NCBI RefSeq assembly: GCF_003751505.1
Contig: NZ_RJVB01000007.1
Span: 1 to 64,000, forward strand
Reading direction: 5' to 3'
Origin: Erwinia sp. JUb26
GTDB taxonomy: Bacteria > Pseudomonadota > Gammaproteobacteria > Enterobacterales > Enterobacteriaceae
DNA: 64,000 bases
A program made the translations under genes and the position numbers. The notes below the pieces were generated by a model. It worked only from the letters and a program-made list of their open reading frames with translations. It did no database searches and was not told the origin of the DNA. Below are positions 25,936-35,534 of the stretch, in pieces (the stretch's first letter is position 1; each line of letters begins with the position of its first letter).

Positions 25936-26591
25936 TGACGACCTTTACCGACTGGGACATCCTGCGTAATCTGCTGCTGGCGGCGCGCTGGACCATCCTG
26001 CTGTCGCTGACGGCATTCTTCGGCGGCACGCTGGTGGCGATGCCGCTGGTGATGGTTCGCCTGACTCGGCGCCGCTGGCCGTGCCGCTTTATTCGCGCCT
26101 GGACCGAGCTGTTTCAGGGCACGCCGCTGCTGATGCAGCTGTTCCTGGCCTTCTTCGGCGTGGCGCTGTTCGGCATTGACGTTTCACCGTGGACCGCCGC
26201 CTCGCTGGCACTGACGTTTTACACCAGCGCCTTCCTGATCGATATCTGGTACGGCAGCATCCAGGCGCTGCCGAAAGGGCAGTGGGAAGCCTGCCGCTGC
26301 CTCGGTCTGAGCTTCGGCCAGACGCTGTATCGCGTGGTTCTGCCGCAGGCGCTGCGCATCGGCATCGCGCCGACCGTGGGCTTTGCCGTACAGGTGGTGA
26401 AAGGCACGGCGCTGGCGTCGATTATCGGCTTTATCGAGCTGACCAAAGCCGGCACCATTCTCAACAATGTGACGTATCAACCGTTTAAAGTTTTCGGGCT
26501 GGTGGCGCTGGGCTACTTCCTGATGTGTTATCCGCTGTCCCGCTACAGCCAGTATCTGGAGAAGAAATTCAATGCCGCTCATCACCATTAA
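25935..26591 (+). CDS. ABC transporter permease 2 (HisMQ family)
   Basis: A 218-residue permease, partner of the preceding gene. It has the EAA loop GQWEACRCLGLSFGQTLYRV and WTELFQGTPLLMQLFLAFFG. The ATG at 25935 overlaps the previous stop codon (TAATG); a frame extension of 7 codons is rejected. Its last 20 bp overlap the ATPase gene. Confidence 0.87.
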   Translation: MTTFTDWDILRNLLLAARWTILLSLTAFFGGTLVAMPLVMVRLTRRRWPCRFIRAWTELFQGTPLLMQLFLAFFGVALFGIDVSPWTAASLALTFYTSAFLIDIWYGSIQALPKGQWEACRCLGLSFGQTLYRVVLPQALRIGIAPTVGFAVQVVKGTALASIIGFIELTKAGTILNNVTYQPFKVFGLVALGYFLMCYPLSRYSQYLEKKFNAAHHH

Positions 26592-27306
26592 TCAGGTGCA
26601 GAAATACTATGGCGACAACCACGTACTGAAGGGCGTGGATCTCGACATCGAAATGGGCCAGGTGATCTCCATCATCGGCCGCAGCGGCTCGGGGAAAAGC
26701 ACCCTGCTGCGCTGTATGAACGGGCTGGAAGGCTATCAGGAAGGCAGCATTAAGCTCGGCGGCATGACCATCACCGATCGTGAATCCCAGTCGCGTGAGA
26801 TCAGCAGTTCGGTCGGCATGGTGTTCCAGAACTTTAATCTGTTCCCGCACATGACCGCGCTGGAAAACGTCATGCTGGCACCGCGCCGCGTGCTGAAAAA
26901 AAGCGACGCCGAGTGCCGGGCGCTGGCGGCGGAAATGCTCAATAAAGTCGGGCTGGGGGATCGCATGGATTACTATCCTGCCAACCTGTCCGGCGGCCAG
27001 CAGCAGCGCGTGGCGATTGCCCGTGCGCTGGCGATGTCACCAAAAGTATTGCTGTGCGATGAGATCACCTCTGCGCTCGATCCCGAGCTGGTTGGCGAAG
27101 TACTGAAAGTGCTGGAGCAGCTGGCGAAAGAGGGCATGACGCTGATCCTCGTGACGCATGAAATGAATTTTGCCCGCGAAGTGGGCGACCGCGTAGTGTT
27201 TATGCATCAGGGCCGCGTGTGGGAGCAGGGCGACAGTAAAACCCTGTTTGCCAATCCCCAGACCAATGAGCTTAAACAGTTTATCTCCTCGGTGCGTGGG
27301 CTTTAG
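26572..27306 (+). CDS. ABC transporter ATP-binding protein (hpx operon)
   Basis: A 244-residue ATPase of the polar amino acid (GlnQ/HisP) type. Walker A GRSGSGKST, Q-loop MVFQNFNLFPH, signature LSGGQQQRV, Walker B VLLCDEITSALDPE and H-loop VTHEM are all intact. It is translationally coupled to permease 2. With the binding protein it makes a complete importer serving hpxJ and hpxK. Confidence 0.9.
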   Translation: MPLITINQVQKYYGDNHVLKGVDLDIEMGQVISIIGRSGSGKSTLLRCMNGLEGYQEGSIKLGGMTITDRESQSREISSSVGMVFQNFNLFPHMTALENVMLAPRRVLKKSDAECRALAAEMLNKVGLGDRMDYYPANLSGGQQQRVAIARALAMSPKVLLCDEITSALDPELVGEVLKVLEQLAKEGMTLILVTHEMNFAREVGDRVVFMHQGRVWEQGDSKTLFANPQTNELKQFISSVRGL

Positions 27307-27361
27307 GCTACTGACCTGCACCAGTAACGTCTGAAGCGTTATTTACATATAGGAATCGATG

Positions 27362-28597
27362 ATGGATTTATCTAAATTTACCCAGATCAACCCGCCGCAG
27401 CGTTTACTGATGGGGCCGGGGCCGATTAACGCCGACCCGCGCGTGCTTCGCGCCATGTCCAGCCAGCTGATCGGGCAGTACGATCCGGCCATGACTCAGT
27501 ATATGAACGAAGTGATGGCGCTGTATCGCGGCGTGTTCCGCACCAAAAATCAGTGGACCATGCTGATCGACGGTACCTCGCGCGCGGGCATCGAGGCTAT
27601 CCTGCTGTCTGCTATTCGTCCGGGTGACAAAGTGCTGGTGCCGGTCTTTGGCCGTTTCGGCCATCTGCTATGCGAGATCGCTCGCCGCTGCCGCGCCGAA
27701 GTCCACACCATTGAGATCCCATGGGGTGAAGTGTTCACCCCGGACCAGATTGAAGACGCGATCAAAAAAGTGAAGCCGCGCCTGCTGCTGACCGTACAGG
27801 GCGATACTTCCACCACCATGCTGCAACCGCTGGAAGAGCTGGGTGCCATCTGCCGTAAGTACGGCGTGCTGTTCTACACCGACGCCACGGCCTCGTTCGC
27901 CGGTAACGCGCTGGAAACCGATGCCTGGGGACTGGATGCCGTCTCCGCCGGGATGCAGAAATGCCTCGGCGGCCCGTCCGGCACGTCGCCGATCACCCTC
28001 AGTCCGCAGATGGAAGAGGTTATCCGCAAGCGCAAGTGCGTGGAAGCGGGGATCCGTACCGATGCGCATCAGGACGGCGACGATGAGATGATCTACTCCA
28101 ACTACTTCGATCTCGGCATGATCATGGATTACTGGGGGCCTGAGCGCCTGAACCACCACACCGAAGCCACCTCCGCGCTGTTCGGTGCCCGCGAATGCGC
28201 GCGCCTGATTCTGGAAGAGGGGCTGGATAACGGCATCGCCCGCCACAAGCTGCACGGCGACGCGCTGCTGAAAGGCATTCAGGGAATGGGGCTGGAAACC
28301 TTCGGCGATCTCAACCACAAAATGAACAACGTGCTCGGCGTGGTGATCCCGCAGGGCGTCAACGGCGATCTGGTGCGTAAGCTGGTGCTGGAAGATTTCG
28401 GCATTGAGATCGGTACCTCCTTTGGCCCGCTGATTGGCAAAGTGTGGCGCATCGGCACCATGGGCTACAACGCGCGTAAAGACTGCGTGATGCAGACGCT
28501 GAGCGCGCTGGAATCCGTGCTGAACCACCTTGGTTTCCGCACAACTCAGGGCGCTGCGATGCAGGCGGCCTGGGATCACTATAACGGGAGCCGTTAA
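27362..28597 (+). CDS. hpxJ: (S)-ureidoglycine-glyoxylate aminotransferase HpxJ
   Basis: A 411-residue class V PLP aminotransferase. It opens with the family motif RLLMGPGPINADPRVL and carries the PLP lysine in SAGMQKCLGGPSG, with FYTDATASFAGN supplying the PLP-ring Asp. The second of two adjacent ATGs is chosen because AGGAA at 27351-27355 is 6 bp before it. Homologues move the amino group of ureidoglycine to glyoxylate, yielding oxalurate and glycine in purine breakdown. Serine-glyoxylate aminotransferase is the nearest alternative. Confidence 0.87.
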   Translation: MDLSKFTQINPPQRLLMGPGPINADPRVLRAMSSQLIGQYDPAMTQYMNEVMALYRGVFRTKNQWTMLIDGTSRAGIEAILLSAIRPGDKVLVPVFGRFGHLLCEIARRCRAEVHTIEIPWGEVFTPDQIEDAIKKVKPRLLLTVQGDTSTTMLQPLEELGAICRKYGVLFYTDATASFAGNALETDAWGLDAVSAGMQKCLGGPSGTSPITLSPQMEEVIRKRKCVEAGIRTDAHQDGDDEMIYSNYFDLGMIMDYWGPERLNHHTEATSALFGARECARLILEEGLDNGIARHKLHGDALLKGIQGMGLETFGDLNHKMNNVLGVVIPQGVNGDLVRKLVLEDFGIEIGTSFGPLIGKVWRIGTMGYNARKDCVMQTLSALESVLNHLGFRTTQGAAMQAAWDHYNGSR

Positions 28598-29859
28598 TGA
28601 CTGACTGCCTGATGACGGCTGCCGCCGCTGCCGAGGCGGCGGCGCGGGTGATGTCCCGCTGCGATGCGCTGGCAGAAATCAGCGAAACGCCGGGCGAGCT
28701 GACCCGCGTTTATCTGTCGCCGGAGCTGCTGCGGGCTAACGCGATGGTCGGTAAATGGATGACGGCGGCGGGGATGAAAGTGTGGCAGGACAGCGTCGGT
28801 AACATCTGCGGACGCTATGAGGGCCAGCAGGTCGACGCGAAAGCGCTGCTGCTGGGTTCTCACCTGGACACGGTGCGCAACGCCGGGCGCTATGACGGCA
28901 TGCTCGGTGTGCTGACCGCCATTGAAACCGTGCAGTACCTGCACGATCGCGGCGAACGCCTGCCGCTGGCCATTGAAATCGTCGGCTTCTGCGATGAAGA
29001 AGGCACCCGTTTCGGCATCACCCTGCTGGGCAGTCGCGGCCTGACCGGCAACTGGCCGGAAAGCTGGGTCGATCACCCGGATGCCAACGGCATTACCGTG
29101 GCGCAGGCGATGAAAAACTGTGGGCTGAATGCCGACCGCATCTGGCAGTCGGCGCGCGATGTCGAAGACTTCGTGGCCTATCTGGAGCTGCACATCGAGC
29201 AGGGACCGTGCCTGGAGCAGGAGCAGTTGGCGCTGGGCGTGGTGACGGCGATTAACGGTGCGCACCGCCTGAACTGTCGCTTTGTTGGTGAGGCCGGTCA
29301 TGCCGGGACCGTGCCAATGAGCCACCGTAAAGATGCGCTGGCTGCCTCCGCCGAGTGGATGCTGTATATCGAACGGCACACGCCGCAGGTTGGTCCGCAG
29401 CTGGTGGCCACGGTCGGCACGCTGCAGTGCCAGCCCGGCGCGGTGAATGTGATCCCCGGCGATGTGGCGTTGTCGCTCGACGTGCGCGGCCCGGAAGACG
29501 GCCCGCTTTCCGCGTTGCTGGCCGATCTGCTGGCTGAAGGTGAGGCGATTGCGCAGCGTCGCGGCATCAGCTTCAGCGCCGAGGAGTATTACTGCATTCC
29601 GGCCACCGCCTGTGATGCCGAGCTGCAGGCCGCGCTGACCCGCGCCGTGGTTCAGGTGCAGGGGCGCAGCCTGTCGCTGCCGAGCGGAGCCGGGCATGAC
29701 GCCATCGCCGTGGCCGAGCGCTGGCCGTCAGCCATGCTGTTCGTGCGCTGCGATCGCGGCATCAGCCATCACCCGGCAGAATCGGTGACCACGGAAGACG
29801 TGGCGCAGGCGGTTCAGGCCTACGTGCAGGTGGTGAATGAGGTGGCGGGCAGGGCGTAA
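28597..29859 (+). CDS. hpxK: Allantoate amidohydrolase HpxK
   Basis: A 420-residue M20-family amidohydrolase (AllC/HyuC group) that hydrolyses allantoate toward ureidoglycine. Metal ligands are in LGSHLDTVRNAGRYDGMLG and CDEEGTRFG, with the partner-domain HIEQGPCLE and GEAGHAGTVPM; a late His lies in CDRGISHHPAE. Its start shares an A with the hpxJ stop (TAATG). Order and product agree with Klebsiella hpxJK. N-carbamoyl-amino-acid hydrolase is the alternative in this family. Confidence 0.87.
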   Translation: MTDCLMTAAAAAEAAARVMSRCDALAEISETPGELTRVYLSPELLRANAMVGKWMTAAGMKVWQDSVGNICGRYEGQQVDAKALLLGSHLDTVRNAGRYDGMLGVLTAIETVQYLHDRGERLPLAIEIVGFCDEEGTRFGITLLGSRGLTGNWPESWVDHPDANGITVAQAMKNCGLNADRIWQSARDVEDFVAYLELHIEQGPCLEQEQLALGVVTAINGAHRLNCRFVGEAGHAGTVPMSHRKDALAASAEWMLYIERHTPQVGPQLVATVGTLQCQPGAVNVIPGDVALSLDVRGPEDGPLSALLADLLAEGEAIAQRRGISFSAEEYYCIPATACDAELQAALTRAVVQVQGRSLSLPSGAGHDAIAVAERWPSAMLFVRCDRGISHHPAESVTTEDVAQAVQAYVQVVNEVAGRA

Positions 29860-30000
29860 TATCGTGCCTCAGTCCACGTTTATCGTGGCGTAGTGTTCTA
29901 GGTAACGGCGCAGGGTGGGAGAAAGTAATATTGATTTTCTACCTTATAACCCCCGATAGTGTGGGTTCCCTGCCGCCGTTTTGTAAGAATCTTGCGCCTG

Positions 30001-30888
30001 ATGTGGAACGACGATCGCTTTTTCGAAAAAATTGAAACCACCCTCGGGGTGGATTACCTGCTGCGCGCGCGCGAAGGTGTGCCTGAAAAAGGGGTATATA
30101 TTCGCCCTCATGTTCATCTGGAACATGAGATTATGTGGTTCCGCCGCGCCGAAGGATCGTACTCCATCGGCAGTGAAAAACTTGCGCTGCGCGACAATAC
30201 GCTGGTTTTTGTAGGATCGATGATCCTGCATGATATGGAGCTGGCGTTTACCCCCGATCACGAGCGGTTTTTGCTGCAGTACAGTAGTGCGGTCATGAAC
30301 CGGCTCAAATGCCCGCTGCCCTTTACCGGCCAGCACGCTGGATTTGTTCTCCAGCTCAACGAGCGTGACGCGGAACGCATGCAGTTCCTGTTTACCTGGT
30401 TTACGCAACTGCACGACGAACCGCATAGCTCCCGCGAATCCAACCCGTTATTAACGCTGCTGCTGAATACGGTTTACGGCCATGCAGAGCAGGCCGTTAA
30501 GGTGAACGTCAGCGAAGACAAGAACAGCACCTTCGACAGCCTTATCGATTTTGTGGTGCAGATTGAACGAGATCGCACTTTCAGCATCACGCTGAACGAC
30601 GCCGCCGAACGCTGCGGGCTTTCATCCAGCCATTTTTCCCGCACCTTCAAAAAAATCATGCAGATTAGTTTTAAGGACTATCTGGTCAGAAAGAAAATTG
30701 CCGCCTCAGCCGAGCTGCTCAGAACGACGGAATTGAGCATCACGGAGATCGCCTACCAGTGTGAATTCACCGACAGCGCCTATTACTGTTTTAAGTTCCG
30801 ATCGCTGATGGGCGTAACGCCAAAAAAATTCAGGACCTACAGCCGCTCTACGAAGCAGCTATCCACTAAACACGACCCGTTGCCCTGA
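30001..30888 (+). CDS. AraC/XylS-family regulator next to the xyloside genes
   Basis: A 295-residue regulator. The N-terminal half is a cupin-like sensor (VYIRPHVHLEHEIMWF, then GSMILHDMELAFTPDHERF). The C-terminal half (about residues 185-285) has two helix-turn-helix units: LNDAAERCGLSSSHFSRTFKK and ITEIAYQCEFTDSAYYCFKF, ending in GVTPKKFR. The ATG at 30001 is used; a GTG 42 bp upstream is possible but unsupported by a ribosome site. It precedes the GPH symporter by 242 bp and probably controls it together with CRP and XylR. Confidence 0.8.
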   Translation: MWNDDRFFEKIETTLGVDYLLRAREGVPEKGVYIRPHVHLEHEIMWFRRAEGSYSIGSEKLALRDNTLVFVGSMILHDMELAFTPDHERFLLQYSSAVMNRLKCPLPFTGQHAGFVLQLNERDAERMQFLFTWFTQLHDEPHSSRESNPLLTLLLNTVYGHAEQAVKVNVSEDKNSTFDSLIDFVVQIERDRTFSITLNDAAERCGLSSSHFSRTFKKIMQISFKDYLVRKKIAASAELLRTTELSITEIAYQCEFTDSAYYCFKFRSLMGVTPKKFRTYSRSTKQLSTKHDPLP

Positions 30889-30987
30889 CCGGTCTGCCGT
30901 CGGATCGCGAAAAAATGCTCTCTGTGCTGACCGGCCGCCGGTGCGCTTCCTGATGACACCGCTGAGCTGAATTGCTTTTTTCAAAAG

Positions 30988-31003
30988 GGTGATCGTCGTT
31001 ACA
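30988..31003. promoter_or_regulatory. CRP-like site upstream of the xyloside symporter
   Basis: GGTGATCGTCGTTACA has 4/5 matches in each CRP half site and lies 128-143 bp before the symporter start, directly upstream of a tandem CGCAA repeat. Confidence 0.5.
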
Positions 31004-31006
31004 CCC

Positions 31007-31037
31007 AAAGCGCAAAAAAATTATATAAAGCCGCAAT
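31007..31037 (+). promoter_or_regulatory. Tandem CGCAA boxes upstream of the xyloside symporter
   Basis: AAAGCGCAA (31007-31015) and AAAGCCGCAA (31027-31036) place CGCAA 21 bp apart in direct orientation, the same spacing as the boxes before xylA. This fits a dimeric AraC/XylR-type activator. Confidence 0.5.
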
Positions 31038-31130
31038 CTCTCTACATCAACCTGCCCCGATAAAGCCTATTTTTGATACCAGCTGGCCCGCTACCCCCGA
31101 TCCTGCAGACACAACACCAGAAGGTAATCT

Positions 31131-32504
31131 ATGTCCAAGCTGACGATTAAAGAGAAAATTGGCTACGGGCTGGGTGATGGCGCATCGAACATCATCTGGC
31201 AAACCATCATGCTGTTTATGGCCTACTTCTACACCGATATTTACGGCCTCAGCCCTTTCCATATGGGCGTGATGTTTCTTTTCGTCCGCATTGTTGACGC
31301 CTTTTTTGATATTTATATTGGCTTCCTGGCGGATCACACCTCGACCCGGCACGGCCAGTTCAGGCCTTACTTGCTCTGGTTTGCCCTGCCGTTCGGCATT
31401 CTTGGCTCGCTGACCTTTTTCACGCCGGATCTGGGTGAAAGCGGCAAAATTATCTATGCCTACGTGTCGTATACGGCGCTCTCCCTGCTCTACACGCTGG
31501 TGAATGTGCCGTACTGCGCGATGATCAATAATCTCTCTCAGGACTCCGATGAACGGCTGTCGATGCAGTCCTACCGCTTTGCCTTCGCGGCGCTGGGCGG
31601 CATTGTCGTTTCCGCCGTGGCGCTGCCGCTGACCAAAGTGCTGGGCGGCGGCAACCTTCAGCAGGGCTATTTCTATGCCATGGTGCTGATGGGCGTGGCC
31701 AGCACCGTGATGTTTTATCTCTGCTTCGCGTTGACCCAGGAACGCTATATCCGCCCGGTAGATAAATCACAAAAATTTAGCATGGTGTTCAGCGAGCTTC
31801 GCTATCTGACGTCGGATGCAAACTGGCGGCGTTTATTCCTGCTGAACGTCATTAACCTGACGGCGGGAATATTAAAGACCGGTGGGGCGATGTATTTTGT
31901 CACCTATTACCTGCACCGGCCCGAGCTGGTCGGCGTGGTTCTTACCATCATCCTCGGTGCTAAGTTTGTAGGGTCAATGTTTACCACCACGCTCTATTCC
32001 CGATTAGAGCGAGTGTTCGCGTATAAAATGGCGATGACGGTACAGGCATTGATTATGATTGCGCTGTTCTTTATCCCGGCGCAGCACGCGGTTCTGATTT
32101 GTTGCATTATCGGCTGTATTCACGTCATCAACTCAACGGCAACGCCGCTGCAGTGGAACTTACTCAGCGATATTATTGACAATATTGAAAATAAAGCCGG
32201 CAAGTCCTTCAGCGGCCTGGTGTTCTCAACCAATATTTTTGCGATCAAGGTTGGCATTGCCATAGGTGGTGCACTGATGGGATGGATCCTCACCGTCGGC
32301 GGCTATGTGGGCAACGTACCAACCCAGCTGGATTCGGCCACGCTCTGCATCAGATTAATTTTTACTATCATTCCCGCACTGTTAATTCTCAGCCTGATCT
32401 TGGTATTGAGAAATTACGATCTCAGCCCGAACCATCCTGAGGGCACCAATCAGCAAGAGGGTGCCGACGCCGTGCTGTCGGGCGCTAAAGGAGAAGCAAG
32501 ATGA
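31131..32504 (+). CDS. GPH-family xyloside/pentoside symporter (YagG/XynP-like)
   Basis: A 457-residue cation symporter of the glycoside-pentoside-hexuronide family with about 12 membrane segments. The family opening KEKIGYGLGDGASNIIWQT and FLADHTSTRHGQFRPYLLW in the loop after TM2 are clear. It overlaps the beta-xylosidase gene by 4 bp, as in the E. coli yagGH pair. It should import xylo-oligosaccharides or beta-xylosides and may also carry xylose, since no other xylose transporter is in the locus. Confidence 0.88.
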   Translation: MSKLTIKEKIGYGLGDGASNIIWQTIMLFMAYFYTDIYGLSPFHMGVMFLFVRIVDAFFDIYIGFLADHTSTRHGQFRPYLLWFALPFGILGSLTFFTPDLGESGKIIYAYVSYTALSLLYTLVNVPYCAMINNLSQDSDERLSMQSYRFAFAALGGIVVSAVALPLTKVLGGGNLQQGYFYAMVLMGVASTVMFYLCFALTQERYIRPVDKSQKFSMVFSELRYLTSDANWRRLFLLNVINLTAGILKTGGAMYFVTYYLHRPELVGVVLTIILGAKFVGSMFTTTLYSRLERVFAYKMAMTVQALIMIALFFIPAQHAVLICCIIGCIHVINSTATPLQWNLLSDIIDNIENKAGKSFSGLVFSTNIFAIKVGIAIGGALMGWILTVGGYVGNVPTQLDSATLCIRLIFTIIPALLILSLILVLRNYDLSPNHPEGTNQQEGADAVLSGAKGEAR

Positions 32505-34105
32505 CCACGATTATTAATCCTATCTTACCCGGCTTTAATCCCGATCCGTCGATCATCTTTGCGAACAATGCCTATTATATTGCCGCGTCGACCTTTGAAT
32601 GGTTTCCCGGGGTGAGCCTGTACAAATCTTACGATTTAAAAAACTGGACATTGATATCTTATCCCTTAAATCGGGTCAGCCAGCTGGATATGAAAGGTAA
32701 TCCCGACTCCGGCGGCGTTTTTGCGCCCTGCCTGACGGTTGATAACGGTATTTTTTATCTGGTCTTCAGCGATGTTAAAAACCTGTCAGGCCGCTTCTGG
32801 GATGTGAATAATTATATTGTCAGCACGACGGACATTGAAGGTGAATGGTCAGAACCCACCTATCTCAACAGCCGGGGCATCGACCCCTCTTTGTTCCATA
32901 AAAGCGACGGCACCAAGTGGCTGGTCAGCATGGAAATGAGCTATCGCGATGGCGGCAAGCCGGGCTTCCCGAAATGGAACGGCATCATCATCCAGCAGTA
33001 CGATGAACAGCGTAAGCAGCTTATAGGGGAATGCCGAAAAATTTATAACGGCAGCGAACTGGGGATAACCGAAGGGCCGCATCTTTATGAGCGCGATGGC
33101 TGGTTTTATCTGCTGACCGCCGAAGGGGGCACCTTCTACAATCACGGTGTGACCATGGCGCGATCCCGGCAGCTAATGGGGCCGTATGAAACCGATCCCT
33201 GCGGTCAGATGATGACCTCCCGCTATGACTGCCGGCTGCCCCTTCAGCGCGTCGGCCACGCGGATCTGATTGAAACCGGGCAGGGGGAGTGGTTTATCGT
33301 TCACCTGTGCGGCAGGCCGCTGCCGTCGCGGGGCAGAAGCCCGATGGGCAGGGAAACGGCCATTCAGAAAGTATACTGGAACCAGGACGGCTGGCTGCGG
33401 CTGATTAATGAGAAAAACACCCCGGAACAGGTGGTCCATACGCTGCTGCCGGAAAAACCCTGGCCAGCGATGGCCGTGCGGGATGACTTCGATAAGCCGA
33501 CCTTGCCGTTTCACTACCAGAGTCTGCGCATTCCCCTGGCCGACGCGTTTTGCAGCCTGACGGCGCGAAAGGGCTGGCTTCGCCTGCGGGGCCAGGAATC
33601 CCTTAGCTCTCATCATCACCAGAGCCTGGTGGCCAGAAGGCAGACCGATTTTGCCTTCAGGGCGCAAACCCGTATCGATTTCCAGCCCACTTCCTTTCAG
33701 CAGATGGCCGGGCTGGTCTGTTACTACGACACCACCAATTTTCTCTACCTCTATCTCACGCGTGATGAGCGCGGCAGACGCACCGTTAACCTGCTGATTA
33801 ACGACCTTAATCGTTTCAGTGAACCGAGCGGGGACGGTATCGCCCTCGACGATGACGGCCCGGTTTACCTGAAAGTGGAAGTAGACCACGATGCCGCCTG
33901 GTTCTTTTACTCCCTTGATGAGCGGGAGTGGCATCCTGTGGGGGGGTATGTGGAATACAGCAAACTGTCCGATGAATACTTTAAAGAGCGTGGTCACGAG
34001 CGGTTTACCGGCGCCTTTGTCGGGGTCTGCTGCCAGGATTTCACGGGGGAGAAAGCCTTTGCCGATTTCGACTACTTCTCCTATCAGCCTGTGGACGCGG
34101 GCTGA
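32501..34105 (+). CDS. Beta-xylosidase, glycoside hydrolase family 43
   Basis: A 534-residue cytoplasmic GH43 enzyme similar in length and sequence to E. coli YagH (XynB). The N-terminal five-bladed propeller has the base Asp15 in GFNPDPSI, the pKa-modulating Asp in SRGIDPSLF and the acid Glu in GITEGPHLY. A C-terminal beta-sandwich domain follows from about residue 325. No signal peptide is present, so it works on imported substrate and releases xylose for XylA and XylB. Some arabinofuranosidase activity is common in the family. Confidence 0.9.
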   Translation: MTTIINPILPGFNPDPSIIFANNAYYIAASTFEWFPGVSLYKSYDLKNWTLISYPLNRVSQLDMKGNPDSGGVFAPCLTVDNGIFYLVFSDVKNLSGRFWDVNNYIVSTTDIEGEWSEPTYLNSRGIDPSLFHKSDGTKWLVSMEMSYRDGGKPGFPKWNGIIIQQYDEQRKQLIGECRKIYNGSELGITEGPHLYERDGWFYLLTAEGGTFYNHGVTMARSRQLMGPYETDPCGQMMTSRYDCRLPLQRVGHADLIETGQGEWFIVHLCGRPLPSRGRSPMGRETAIQKVYWNQDGWLRLINEKNTPEQVVHTLLPEKPWPAMAVRDDFDKPTLPFHYQSLRIPLADAFCSLTARKGWLRLRGQESLSSHHHQSLVARRQTDFAFRAQTRIDFQPTSFQQMAGLVCYYDTTNFLYLYLTRDERGRRTVNLLINDLNRFSEPSGDGIALDDDGPVYLKVEVDHDAAWFFYSLDEREWHPVGGYVEYSKLSDEYFKERGHERFTGAFVGVCCQDFTGEKAFADFDYFSYQPVDAG

Positions 34106-34144
34106 GCCCCCATCCTCTGATGGCACCAGCGTAACGGAGACGAC

Positions 34145-35344
34145 ATGGCATGGCATCCCCATCGCCGGGCTGCACGGCGTTATCGAATCACCCTGCTGTT
34201 TAATGCCAACAAAGCCTATGATCGGCAGGTGATGGAGGGGGTGGGCGAATACCTGCAGGCATCGCAAAGCCGGTGGGATATCTTTATCGAAGATGATTTT
34301 CGCATGCGCTTAGCACCGGTTACCGACTGGCTGGGTGACGGGGTTATCGCCGACTATGACGATGCGGGCATCGAGGCGCAGCTTGCTGGCGTTGCGGTGC
34401 CGGTGGTGGGGGTGGGCGGATCCCGTCTTCACTCCCCGTATCCGGCGGTTCACTATATTGCCACGGACAACGCGGCCCAGGTCGAGTTGGCCTGGCGGCA
34501 TCTGCAGGAGAAAGGGATTTCGCAGTTTGCCTTCTACGGCCTGCCGGACAGCATTCATCACCGCTGGGCTAAGGAGCGCGAAATGGCCTTTCGCCGGCTG
34601 GCCAGCCGCAATGGCTACCCGCTGCGCGTTTATCAGGGAAGCGAAACCTCGGCGGTGAGCTGGCAGCATGCGCAAAACCGCCTGGCTGACTGGCTGCAAC
34701 AGCTTCCTCCCCACTGTGGCATTATTGCCGTTACCGATTCACGCGCCCGCCATATCCTTCAGGCCTGCGAGTCTCTGAATATTCCGGTGCCGGAAACCCT
34801 GTCGGTTATCGGTATTGATAACGAAGAGCTGACGCGCTATCTGTCGCGCGTGTCTCTCTCTTCCGTGGTGCAGGGGACCCGGCAGATGGGTTTTCAGGCA
34901 GCCAGGCTTCTTCAGCGTCTGATCGACGGTGAGGTCTTGCCGATGCAGCGCATTCTTATTCCTCCTCAGCGGGTGATCGGCCGGCGTTCGACCGACTATC
35001 GTTCCCTGAACGATCCGGCGGTGATTCAGGCGATGCACTTTATCCGCGGTCATGCCAGTGACGGCATCCGCGTGGAGCAGGTGCTGGATGCGGTTGGCCT
35101 CTCCCGTACCAGCCTTGATACGCGATTTAAGGCGGAAACGGGGCTCTCGCTGCACGCGACTATCCACGCGGAAAAACTGACCCGCGCCAGGGAAATGCTC
35201 ACCGCTACGGCGCTGCCCGTGGCAGAAATTGCGCAGGTCTGCGGCTATCCCTCTCTGCCGTACTTCTATGCCGTATTCAGAAAAGCGTACGGCATCCCCC
35301 CCGGGCAGTACCGGGAGGATAACCGCCACGGCACTTCGGAGTGA
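34145..35344 (+). CDS. xylR: Xylose operon activator XylR
   Basis: A 399-residue regulator with a LacI-like periplasmic-binding-protein sensor (about residues 10-280, containing ITLLFNANKAYDRQVMEGV and LSVIGIDNEELTRYL) fused to a C-terminal AraC-type DNA-binding domain (about 290-395, with VEQVLDAVGLSRTSLDTRFK and IAQVCGYPSLPYFYAVFRK). This domain order is diagnostic of XylR. It lies 40 bp after the xylosidase gene and just upstream of xylA, unlike E. coli, where xylR follows xylFGH. Confidence 0.92.
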   Translation: MAWHPHRRAARRYRITLLFNANKAYDRQVMEGVGEYLQASQSRWDIFIEDDFRMRLAPVTDWLGDGVIADYDDAGIEAQLAGVAVPVVGVGGSRLHSPYPAVHYIATDNAAQVELAWRHLQEKGISQFAFYGLPDSIHHRWAKEREMAFRRLASRNGYPLRVYQGSETSAVSWQHAQNRLADWLQQLPPHCGIIAVTDSRARHILQACESLNIPVPETLSVIGIDNEELTRYLSRVSLSSVVQGTRQMGFQAARLLQRLIDGEVLPMQRILIPPQRVIGRRSTDYRSLNDPAVIQAMHFIRGHASDGIRVEQVLDAVGLSRTSLDTRFKAETGLSLHATIHAEKLTRAREMLTATALPVAEIAQVCGYPSLPYFYAVFRKAYGIPPGQYREDNRHGTSE

Positions 35345-35408
35345 AGATTGAATTTACCTTTTCATTTCAATGAATTGTTTGCATTTTGTCGTGTGGGCGG
35401 CCAAATAA

Positions 35409-35424
35409 TGTGATCGCCAGCACG
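35409..35424. promoter_or_regulatory. CRP-like site upstream of xylA
   Basis: TGTGATCGCCAGCACG: one perfect CRP half site and one 3/5 half site, immediately upstream of the XylR-type repeats. Confidence 0.5.
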
Positions 35425-35463
35425 GTTGCAAATTCTCGCAATCGGGTCGCGAAATATCGCAAT
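35424..35463 (+). promoter_or_regulatory. Tandem XylR-type boxes before xylA
   Basis: Direct repeats at 35424-35442 and 35444-35463 share GGT(T/C)GC...(T)CGCAAT; the TCGCAAT words are exactly 21 bp apart. They lie 72-111 bp before the xylA start and match the head-to-tail arrangement expected for XylR. Confidence 0.65.
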
Positions 35464-35534
35464 TGAGGCGCCGGGCCATTGCGAAGAGGATGAGGCAACA
35501 CGGAGATTTTTTTTCCCTCAACCCGGAGTCTGCA

